From: Haliclystus octoradiatus
Lineage: Eukaryota > Cnidaria > Staurozoa > Stauromedusae > Haliclystidae
Length of the DNA: 64,000 nt
Direction of reading: 5' to 3'
Assembly: GCA_916610825.1 (NCBI GenBank)
Contig: OU744446.1
Location: 27,728,445-27,792,444, forward strand
A model generated the notes under the pieces. That model searched no databases, had not been told where the DNA came from, and was given only the letters and a program-made list of their open reading frames with translations. Shown here piece after piece: positions 1 through 12,000 of the stretch. The translations under genes were made by a program, and so were the position numbers. Positions within the stretch are counted from its first letter, which is position 1. Every line of letters starts with the position of its first letter.

Positions 1-298
1 CAATGACCTAGGCCTGTTGAGTTAATCTGATTGATAAAAAATGATGACTCACTGCCTTGAACTAATTTAGATCACATGTAGTCCTAGGGATTCGAAATGT
101 TTTATATAATAGAGGAGGTTATATGGTATAGGCCTATTGATCGTCATGAAAAGTTTTATGATTTTGATCGTGTTAAAATGACCGACCTCTCAATAACGGC
201 CAATCGACTTCTGAACTGACCCTCGATGTAGCCTAGCCTATTTACCCATATGAAAGAATCGCCGTAAAGAGACTTTGTCTGTCTTTTCATAAACGCAG

Positions 299-3200
299 GG
301 TTTTGTTGAATTGGAAGAGCTGACATTAGATGAAAATAACGAGTATCAATGGCGTGAACGTGCTCGTTGGATTAAATTCGAGGAAGATGTGGAGAAGAAC
401 GATTGCTGGGGAAAACCCCACGTTGCCTCATTATCATTTCACAGTTTACTTGAGCTACGCAAGGGCATTGAAAATGGTATGTAAAACAGGCGGACGTTAT
501 GTAAAAAAAAATATTTTGAAGTCCTTTTGAAGTCCTAGGCCCGATGCCAGGATCAGCACGACGATGCCCAGAGATCAGGGATAGATTCTGATGTCTTCCA
601 AGTTTGGTTATTTAGCAGTTTAGTAAAAAATTGTTTTAAAACAGAAGACAGCTTGAAGTACTGTTTTGTAAATAAAAAAAAAATGATTGGAGTATATTCA
701 TGAACATATATTTTTCAATTTCCAATGTTGTCGTTGTTGTTTTACCGTTTTCAATGCCCGGCCTTTTCAATTACAAATTTTATTCCATTATTAATTATAT
801 GTAAATAACCTGTTTTCATTCACCTGAATACAAAATTGTATAGATTCTACCACGTTTATGTCGTTTATGAAATGATAAAGAATGCCGGTATTTCACGCTG
901 TCGTCTGTTTTATAGTTATGTCAATTGCGCTTGCTTTTGTCATTCAGTATTCTATATTATTGAGTATCTTATTTTATTGTAGATGATATCTTCCTGCATT
1001 TAAATCGGTATAATAAATCGTACAACTGCCCGATATCCGCAACCTTGTCCCTAGTCTGATCCTGCCCATAAATCGATAAGATAAAGATAAGCTATTTTTC
1101 TTGATATCCAAATCCATGTAACCTTTCGTCTTATCCTTTGATCGCGTTTGAACGAATCGCATACATTTTTGTGCTACCTATAACCCCTATTATTGGAAAT
1201 TTGTTTGCTTCTTTCAAAAATTGAAGATAAAATCGTATCAGTCTGAGTATTTGACTTGCCCATGTCTCACTTCTCACTATTACGACAATGCAACACAAAG
1301 CTAGGACTAGATCGAATGTTACACAATCGTTTGAGTACATGATGCAATCTTCATCAGTTGCTATTTTGCATCGTAAAAGTAGGAGGCCTATTGAAAACGT
1401 CTACTTTTCGATTGCCAAGAAGTTAAATCTTGGTCTTTGAAGAAATATTCACAAGTAATACGAATGGAGATGTATTCGCTAAATATATTAGGCATCCTTT
1501 CTCTAGGCCTTAAGATCACTCCAAATGACAATCGTATTGGGACTTGCCACCTTTTTATTGTATACTTCTTCAACTTGGTCGAACTTTCTGGCTACCAAAT
1601 TCTAGGACAATAGAAAAGATATTGTTCTCCAGTTTTTCATGAATTTAGGAATATTTAGCGACATATTTTGCTACTGTATAAAATTAAATAAAAACAGGCC
1701 AAATAGAAGGATTTAATTATCACAAAGAGATCAGTCAAGAAGCTGTATAGTTGTTATTTTGCTTTACTTCCAAAACTGTTTATGAATTTATGTTATGCAC
1801 TTATAATATTTAAGGTCACGCAAACAAGTTTGCTGTCTGTTCAATATGTAATAACTCGATGGAATGGTTTGTGTTTATACATCTTAGTACGTGAAACATT
1901 ACATGTCTATAATATCATAGAAATATATTTATCTTTACATAATTGCTACTAAACATGTTATTTGACATGAGCTAATACGCAGCTGTTTTAAAATAGGACG
2001 AATGAAATTGTCATTAAAACTTTATAATATCGAAACGCTATGAATAAAACGCCACACAGAAACACTCTTCCATTTTTTATTCGAAATGAACTCGAATGTC
2101 GTGGATACACGTGATAATTTACAGCAATATTGAGCGATACGCGTGATCAAACATACACTGAGAAGGATTTGTTGAAAACATATAGGATATTCCATTTATG
2201 CACAGGGTCCGACAGAATTCGGAATCCTGCAATCGTATATTCCAGAAGGCTAGAGCAAATTCAGAAGAAAATTGATATTTGTATGATTTACTGGTCAAAC
2301 TTCAATAAAACAATCCAGAAAAATATGCAGAAATGTCTCTAGGATTCCAGAAGGGTAAACAAATCGTAGGACCCTGTCATTGTGCAATATGGGTTATACA
2401 AACACTCGAGTTGTGCGGCTCGTGATTCTCTTACGCCTTCCTTGTGTCTCATGACACTCGTGTTATTTGACAGATGACAGACTAACATCACTATATATCA
2501 TACAGCTATCCAAATAATTCATAGAGTCACTCTCCACTCAATATATTTATAAAACGTTTTATGGTTAGTCTTCATTTTGTGCTATTTCCGAAACATTGAG
2601 TGGTAAGCTTAGTTGGCAAATGGCTTACAGAGCTAATAAAAGAGGTCACAACCTCGAACAGAAAATTAATTTAATTTGTTCCAAATTCAAAATGTCAAAC
2701 CATTAAAACTTGAAAAGTCAAGCTGGGCACTAATGCCTTGGAGAAGTTGTCTTCCAGGAGTCCCAATCTGACTATTGGAGGTATAGCATTCTGGCTTGTA
2801 AATTGGATCAATCTTCTCCTCCAGTAAATATTTGCAGACTGATCTTCCAGATTAATCGGTTGACATGGTTTCTCGGTATTAGTTGCGTGGCGGCCTATCA
2901 TCTCTAGTATTTTGCCTCCGTGTTAAGGGAAGAAGAACATTCACAATTCCTATGTAAATTAAGTTATACATTGCTTCAGGATGTACTGTATACGGTACCA
3001 AGTGTCCATGTTCTAAAGGTTGCAATATTTAATTTAATTTACATCTTTACGCCACCACGTATCGCTTTAAGCATGTATATAGACTGTATAGAAGCGCAAA
3101 ACATGTTTTCTCCTTTATGCAAGTCAAGAATCGTTACGCATCGTAGTAAATGTTAATATATTCCGTTAGAAATATTACCCGTATAAACATTTCAAAGCAG

Positions 3201-5668
3201 TGTAAGAAGTCAAGAATGGAATGATGGTCCCCTTACATCTGCAAACTTTTCCAACAAATTACTATTACCTTCTGCTACAGGGCAACCTTTTCTAGCGACC
3301 ATTTCAGTGATCCCAAATAGATAAGCTGTAATTAACAAGCTGCAAACAATGGTAGGTGAATTGGCGTTCATTGGACTACACCTATGATTTCCTTAGCTAC
3401 ACAACGGTATAGGCATTGTGAAAGTACTTGTTCTGGTGTTGGCCCGCAAGTTAACAAGTTGTATATTATTTATTTTACCAAAGAGGGTACTTTGAGATTT
3501 CTCTCGTATATGAAGGGACACCAGTGGATAGAGAGTTGATCACTTCAAATAGGTGTGGTTGCTTATCGATGCGGGAGTATATAGTGTAGTGTAGTGATGG
3601 GACTTAACTGCCATGCTTATGAAGACTTCTCATACTCAGAAACCAACGAAACACCCAATAACAACTCTATTATTGTTTATCCGATTCGTCAATTTAAGAA
3701 AGGCAAAGCCAAAGTCTTCATTATAATATTAGTCATAATCGACTAATAACAAATTACATACCAAATAACTGCCTAATCCCATTTGCAGATAAAACTTAAA
3801 AAACCTCTTTATGATTGCGATTCCTGATTAATGCAGCACCTAATAAATCTCTAATTGTAATTAAATAATGAATAAACGAAAAAAATCAGACATTCATATT
3901 TACTATATTTGCATATTATAATTTATAAACCTATAGCAAAACTATCATCTTGTTTCTATTGTATTATATTTTTAAAAGGTTCGGTGTTACTTGACATCGA
4001 AACATACGATATTGAAAGCATTTTCGAAGTTATAGCTGAAAATATGGTAACAACAGATCAAATTGAACGCAGTCAAAAAGAACATGTGGTTGAAGTAATG
4101 TTATCAAAACATCGTCATCAACATCAACAAAACAGATTACAAAGAAGATTCTCATTAACAAGTTTATCATCATTAACATCATTAGATAATAATACTAAAG
4201 ATAGTGGTGTTGATTCTGAAATTGATCAGTCATCACAAATAAAATTAGATAAGTTTAAAAGGAAAAGATCATCTTCAACAACATCTAGGCCACCATCAAA
4301 ATCATTTTCGGAATCATACATTGTTGATATGATGAAAAATGGGACTGATGATAATGATACAAATAATCATATTCAAAAGAAAAATGTCGTTGAATTTCAA
4401 ATGGGAATGGATAATTCTGATATTGAAGACGACGTATATACCAATGAAAAACAGGTAAATGTCATAATCAGATTGATAATCGGATTCATAAAGTAGATTC
4501 AAAAACTAGATTGTATATAATCCACTGTTTGCAATCGTAACTTGAATGAAACATCAACAGGGCATGGAAAACAACCATATCACTTGTAGAATATGGAATT
4601 GAGAAATCGTACTGTAAATGAATTAGAATTAGGATCGCGAATTTCCCAGTTATTTTCTCAGCTGGGGCTTGAATGAATACTGGAATACTATACCATCTGC
4701 TCAGTGCAGTATCAATTGCGCATGTATGCTCATCTACCGGGGATACTTCCAGAGTGACGCTATTACGAGGATGTGCCATGATTGAGTTCCACGATGAGTT
4801 GCGTTGAGAATACTGTTCCGCAGTAAAAAAAAGTACGCTTGCTAGCGTAGTCAAAATGACTACACTCCGCGGAGCGTATTTCAAGCTTTGTCGTGTAACT
4901 CAAACCTAGGGGTACGTCAATACGGCATCGTGGAACTGGGGCCTAAATCTGAAATGGGACGGGCAATGTACCAAAGTAGCCCCTTTGGTTTGTCTAGCCA
5001 GGTTATTCGCTTCGTATTTTACATATATCGATACATACAATGTTTGTCTCTGTTATGAATCAATTTATAGATATAAGTAATTTTAATTGTTCTTGTTTCC
5101 AGCCTTTAGGTGTTACATTTGCTCCTACCACAGAGCAAAGAGGTGAATCAAAGACAGTATCTGATGTTTGTCAACGTATTCCAGTTGGAGCTGAGGCCAC
5201 ATCGGTTTTAGTAGGCTCGATACCTGGGCTGAAAAAGCCTTCTATGGCCTTCGTGAGACTAGCTAAAGGATGCCTGCTTGGTAATTTAACTGAAGTCAGT
5301 ATACCAGTAAGATTTCTCTTTGTTTTGATTGGTCCTTCTGTTAATTATGATCATTACGAAATTGGAAGATCAGTTGCGACTTTGATGTCAGATAAGGTAT
5401 ATATTCATCTGAATTATTCACCTCTCTGAAAAGAACATTTGGCTGGTCATGTGTTTTCAATTTGTATTGTGTCTTTCATCGCAGATATTTCACGATCTGG
5501 CATATTCCGCTAAAAGCCGTGATGATATTCTCAACGCCATAAACTCTTTCCTTGACGATAGTGTTGTACTAGCACCAGGAGATTGGGACCGACATTTACT
5601 TCTTCCACTTCTTGAAGCTGAAATTACAAAGAAGAAGCGACAGAGAATTGCTCTATTGAGAGACAAAG
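299..5668 (+). CDS. SLC4A2-like: Anion exchanger: cytoplasmic regulatory domain exons
   Basis: Four exons (299-476, 3979-4454, 5103-5396, 5485-5668) encode about 377 residues of the band-3-type cytoplasmic domain. The first visible exon opens in phase 0 with GFVELEELTLDEN. Exon 3979-4454 holds a poorly conserved, Ser/Asp/His-rich linker (for example RRFSLTSLSSLTSLDNN) after the conserved VLLDIETYDIESIFEVIAE stretch, and its length is set by simple Ser/Thr/Asn runs. Exon 5103-5396 restores conservation with AEATSVLVGSIPGLKKPSM and IPVRFLFVLIGPS. Exon 5485-5668 carries the FHDLAYSAKSRDDILNAINS helix and ends after LLRDK in a basic stretch that leads to the membrane. Dimer formation by this domain is known for the family. 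Confidence 0.93.
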
Positions 5669-8600
5669 GTATAGATGATAGTTTCTGTTCCAGTTATCAC
5701 ATGTTTGCTTCGTTTTCCAAATATAATGATAAAATTTTTTTATTTGGCAAAGTAGTAAGTTAGTAGTAACCAATCATTGGAAGTATCATTAAGCTAATGG
5801 TAAACATGTGTTAAAATTTAAGTTCCGATGTAAGTTGAACGGAAACTAAAACGTTGAAGTGTACCAGTGTTGAACCCAATGAAACCTTTATAGGGCACTG
5901 TAGCTAATGAAGTTAGGGACGTGTCATTCAAGAGGCCCCTTTAGAGATTCTTGAAATATGAAATATTATTCCAAAATTTGTATGAAATATGAATTAGTTT
6001 TAAGATTTTCATGATGAAATGTGAAATATTGTCAATTTTGACAGCATGTTCTTATTTTTGAACTGTTCTCAGAATTTTCAATATGAAAATGTATAGATTC
6101 CAATTTAAAATATTTGTTGATTTTTGGAATGAAATATTAAAATATGAAATATTCGGACCCCCCCCCCCCCATAAAGGGGGCCTCATTTTAGGACGCTTTT
6201 CATGAGTCTGAGCTCATCATCATCATTTATCCAGAAATACCTGATGAGTATACATAACCTGAGAACAGTATCAACATACTTATTCACAGTTCCCACTATC
6301 ACATTTGAAATTAATGACACCACAAAACTTTTCATAAAGCCCTTCAATAAATATTTCCAATTTAATGTATTGACGTTACATAGGATGGTTGAATAGCCTT
6401 CTGAATTATCTGCACATAAAATAACCATTAAAAACGTATTCGTTTAGAGTAACTTTGCTTGCGTACATGTGTTTCTGTATATATACTATATGTGATCATT
6501 TTCTCCATAGCAACAATCGAAGCTCCGCCTGATGAAGATCCATTTTATCGTACTGGTCATTATTTCGGTGGTTTAGTAAGAGACATACGAAAAAAAATAC
6601 CGTATTACAAATCAGATTTTTGCGATGGCTTGAACGGGCGTTGTTTGGTAACTATTATATTTATTTTATTTGCGACATTTGCACCAACTGTTATGTTTGG
6701 TGGTTTACTTAGTAAAAAGACTGACCAATGGCTGGGTGTTAAGGAAACCATAATTGCTACTTCATTGTGTGGCGTTTTATTTGGCCTGTTCGCTGGTCAA
6801 CCATTGATTATTGTTGGGACAACCGGACCGATTCTTGTGTTTGAACAAGCGACGTACCAGGTAAGCTTCACATCATCATAAGTATAAGCTATCTGTGAAT
6901 GTAGTGCAAGGACATTGAGCACTTACAATACCCCTTTCGTACTAAAGGACTGCTGATTGTGTATTATTAAGGACAGGCATGAGTTTCTTAATCATGCACT
7001 AGATCAATTGCATTCGCAGAACCTCTCATCTGGTGAGCGTAGCACTTTCTTTCCTTTGGCTGAAATGAAAATTCATTACCATGTCAAGCATTATTTGGCA
7101 TTGTTCAGCATTCTTTCATCGCCGGCTTTCAACCTGTCCAGTGTCCACCCCCAGTAGCATGTTATTTTCAAAAATATCTAGTCAACAATATCCGTCTACT
7201 GTCTTCGTGTAATGATCGCTAGAGTGTAGTATATGTATATCTAAAGTGATCTACCAGAGCCCAGGATATCCAAAGACATCTGGGAACCTCTGTGGCATGA
7301 CATCTATAGCACAGCTACGATGATATTGAAAATTATCCTTCAACCAATCGATGAACCAATTGATTTAATTGTACACCCCCTCCCAAAATAATCGACAGCA
7401 GGATTGTACGATCCATAAACTATAGTCACCCATACAGGGTACGACAACAGTATACAGCTAATCCTGCAATACAGGACTCCGGATAGAGAAAATTTTGAAA
7501 AAAAGTGATATATTTCTGATTTATAGGCCAAACCTCTACAAGAAGTTCAGAATTTCTGGAAGGCTAACCCTTGTCAGATATTGCTATACCATTTATACCA
7601 TACACTCTTATTTTTTCTGTACTGAAACTAACTCCATTTTATGTATTTCTCCGTTAAGCTTTGTAAACATTTTGGTATTGAATTTTTACCTTGGCGGTTT
7701 TGGATTGGCCTCTGGGTGATGGTGATTATCTGCACAGTGGTTGCATTGGAAGGTTCTTATCTCGTTGAATACTTCACTCGTTTCACTGAAGAGGTTTTCA
7801 CAGCTCTTATATCGCTATTATTCATCTACGAGGCTGTCAACTTCTTAGCCAAGGTACGCTATTAGTTAATATACTATCCATAGTAATGATCTCGACTTCT
7901 GTAGAATCGAGCAAGTATAGATTTATTATTTCTTCGAAGGTATTCAAAATCCACTGTAAAGAGACAAGCGACTTTAATGATTATAATGATTTTTAATCTG
8001 CTATAAATGGAAATCATCATCGACAGATTTAAAAGATAAATCTATCACTTTGTTCATAAATAACCTCTCTGCTGATCAATGCTCAAATCAATTAAACTTT
8101 TATCGTAAAATCAAATCCAAGTTTCACTTCAAAAATTATTTGCTAATGCCATACACAAAAGCAAGGATAGCACCAACCAAACTGAGAGTAAGTTCTTATA
8201 AATTGACATTACAAACAAGACGCCATATTGGTATCCCATATGAAGATGGTCTGTGTCCAGTTTGCAACACAGATGACATCGATGACGAAATACACCTCCT
8301 CTTTTTCTGTTTTTCAATAATAACGAAAAGATAAATTTCTATATTGCAGTAAATAGAATTTATATTAGTTTTAGCTCTTTAGCAACTGAAAAAAAGATGA
8401 AATTTCTATTTTCTTCAGATCCACCTCCAATCGTGAACAATTTATTAGGAACATTCGTGCTCAACCCTTATAGAGCAAGAGCAATATGAAACTGTATCAT
8501 ATTACTATATCTAAAAAACGGAGAAAAACACTGATAGATTAATATTATTATAAACTTTATTATTACATTATATTAGATTATACTTAATTCCTACCCGTTA

Positions 8601-9036
8601 CTAATGATGGTAAATTACTTTATTATAACTCTATAGAGCAAAACTTAAAACTAAATATATATAAATATGTACTATTATTAGATGTTATCTAATACCAAGT
8701 AGTAGTAGTAGTAGTATAGACAGTCACATTATAGGAATGTGCCTACGCCTTACATATTTGCTACACAAAGAACGCCACAAATCACTCTCAGACATAGCTG
8801 ACAAAGAAACTTGTAAATTACACAGCTCTCGATACAAAGCAAAGAATATAGTACTCAATGTCATAAATGGCAGAGCTGTAAATAATAGTAATAGAAATAG
8901 AAAGGAGTCAGAGACCACACATTCTTATACTGTAACTTTAAGTTTCATGCTTTTATAGCAATCATCAGACAGATTATTAAATATGTACTATGTAATTATC
9001 AGACATCCTATATCTGGGTATATTGATAATAAATTG

Positions 9037-9090
<54 letters not shown>

Positions 9091-12000
9091 TCATCATCAT
9101 CATCATAATTTATTCAGTAAAAATCTTAAAGCTTAATAGTTTTTTTTTAATTTCAAAATAATCACTATAAAATTTCTGATAACAATTGAAAAAAGTAGTG
9201 AGTCACTAGATCCTGCTTTTTGCGGTATTTTAAAAGCTAAATCAACTCTCTGGGAAAATAAAAACTGACTCAGATGTTAACACAGGTGATCGTTAAATAG
9301 AGGTTATTGTTAGTTGGTTATAACCTACATTTTGTCATTACAGAATATAGAATGCATAATGTGTTATATTCTTAATTGCTATTTATTTATATTAGGACTT
9401 GCGTTTATGAAAACAACCTTAGCTCAAATAACAGATCAACCCTACCCCAAATCTAATGGTCTGAAATGGTCTGTGATCCAGATACTGCTTTTTCAACTCA
9501 GCATTGGCTCCACCTGAGCATTGAATGAGTACCAGTTTGTGTTGGCAGGTGCTGTAGACCTATGGAGGAAAATGCAACATGAAGAAATGCGACTTGACGA
9601 TTGAGGCATATTTATTATGAGATTTGTTGCAATCGATCTGCTGTGTCGTGCGAGAGATCGATCAATGGGTTTGACACTGACATATAGGCTACCATCATTG
9701 TTCGGAGTGCATTTATCTTTGAATGGAATTGCGTGTTGTTCTAATTTGATCATTTTCTTGTTAAATTCTCAGGTATTCAAAGAAAATCCACTAGGGCACA
9801 TCCACGATCCATCTGAAAATGTCAACCCGTATTCATCAAGTCCTTTGAATTTATCAACAAACATTTCCATTTCAACATTTACAAAACCACTGTTACATCA
9901 TAACTCACACATTGGTCAACCAAATACAGCATTAATGAGTACAATCTTATTAGTTGGTACTTTCTTTATAGCTTTCTATTTACGTAAATTACGTCATAGT
10001 CATTTCTTCTCCAGTCGTGCTCGTCGTGTGATGAGTGATTTTGGTGTTCCCATAGCAATGATTGTCATGGTTGCATTAGATGCATATGTTGGTGATGTAT
10101 ACACGAAGAAGATATCTATGCCTAACCCATTGAGACCTACAAATCCAGCAAGATCTACGTTTACTGTGAATCCGTTTGGTATGAAAAAAACTATGCACAT
10201 CGGTTGGATAGCATTCGCTATTTTGCCTGCTTTACTAGTTAGTATACTGCTGTTTATGGAGACAGAGCTTACTGGTGTTTTAATCAATAAAAAACGTAAT
10301 AAGTTGAAGAAAGGTAGTGGTTATAATTTGGATTTATTCATGATGGGTATACTAACGTTTATATCATCATCACTTGGCCTCCCTTGGATGTGTGCAGCTA
10401 CAGTACGTTCTGTTCAACATGTCAATGCCTTGACAATCCTTAGTCGTTCTCATGCCCCTGGTGAAAGAGCGCATTTAGTTGAAGTTAAAGAACAAAGACT
10501 TACTAATGTTGTCATCCATGCTTTAGTAGGTAAGGCAAAACTCAAGTAATCACTATTTGGATAATAAATAGGAATATCAATGTTTTTCAGACCTATAATT
10601 AGTATTACAGTGTAGCCCGCTTAAGTCCAAGTCAAAATAGCTAACGATTTTCATTGTATGTAACCGAATTTACAATTATCCAAAATTGTGTAAGAAGGAC
10701 TTGACCATAAAACCGTTTATAGGATTTCAAATATCGGTTGCAGATAAACGGGAATTTTACTTATCCGCAGGGTTTGATAAAATGGGGGATTCTGGGACGG
10801 AGAGTCCCGAAATTAATCACCCGAAATATCTTGAAACCAAAATTAAGACTCCCTGAATGAAAAATATTTTACCAGACCCTGCTTATCCGAATTGCACTTA
10901 TGTGGGTTACACTTTAGAGACAATATCCCAGTGCAGCACACTAGAACACATTTAATTGTAATTCGTGTTTAGATAGATATCATATATATTATGCAGTAGA
11001 TATGCAGAAATATTATCACAATATCCTGGTCTAAAATTTTGTTCACGCGCTGAAGTATACATTAAATTGAACCAATGGTTGGCACTTACTCATCAAAGTT
11101 TCTAAATTGACAACTTTTTCTCTATCGTACAGGTGGCTTACCTACTTTTGTAGGTCCTAAAATATTTTGAAATTTCTATCAAGACACACACTACTGACAC
11201 CAAATCCATGAAAAAAATCGTGAAATTTAATTGCCTTTTAATGGCATTTTCACATTTTAATATCGTGAATATCGATGTTTTCATGGTTTAAAGCATTTGT
11301 TGTTTTCACTTTTTTACATTTCCATGGTGTTTTCACAACACTTTAATGGTATTTTCATAGTTTTTGTGTTGGTAGTGCCCTCATCACCATCTTTATTCCA
11401 GTTAATAAGGAAGATAAAACTGTTTGACTGACTCCTCTTGTGGGACTGACTTATCCTGTTTTAATTTGTTTGCTTTCGTTCACCCTGTTATAGGTTTGGG
11501 ATTGTTCCTTGCTCCTTTTCTCAATTATATTCCATTTGCTGTTTTATTTGGTATTTTTCTCTATCTTGGTGTGAGTTGCCTATCTGGTGTACAACTCGTC
11601 GAACAGGTTTTGTTGTTCTTCAAGCCACCTAAACACAGACCAAATAAGAAATACGTTCTATTGGTGAGTTTGTTGAGATGTAGCTGTCATGCTTGTTATA
11701 TTAGAATATTTATACTGTATTCATAATATTATTACTATGCAAACCATTTAAAAGAGTGCTCGATACAGTGGCGTATAGAGCTATCTGTCAATGAAATATA
11801 GAGCAGTCAAGATTTACTGTGGTTCTGAGGTACGTGCTTGTGCGCTCTTCAGACGGGATTTATTCTTAAGATTTCGTCTGAAGAGTGCATAAGCACGAAA
11901 CTGAGAGTCAGAGTCACGGTAAAACTCGAGTAATCTCTGTTTGTTATGTTATCATCTATTACAACTGCACTCTCGAGTCAATCGGCCGCGATTAAGCTAC

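Noticed and set aside
4486-4884. 132-codon reverse-strand frame in an anion-exchanger intron
   Set aside because: No recognisable family, splice context or codon pattern; it overlaps an intron with nearby GC-rich repeat-like sequence and is within the length range of chance frames.
8724-8958. Open frames on both strands downstream of the LINE tail
   Set aside because: They lie in the probable 3' untranslated part of the LINE remnant and show no conserved residues.
9037-9106. Possible CRISPR-like or tandem gene array
   Set aside because: It is a simple trinucleotide run without spacers. No CRISPR array, operon or other prokaryotic signal occurs anywhere in the window.
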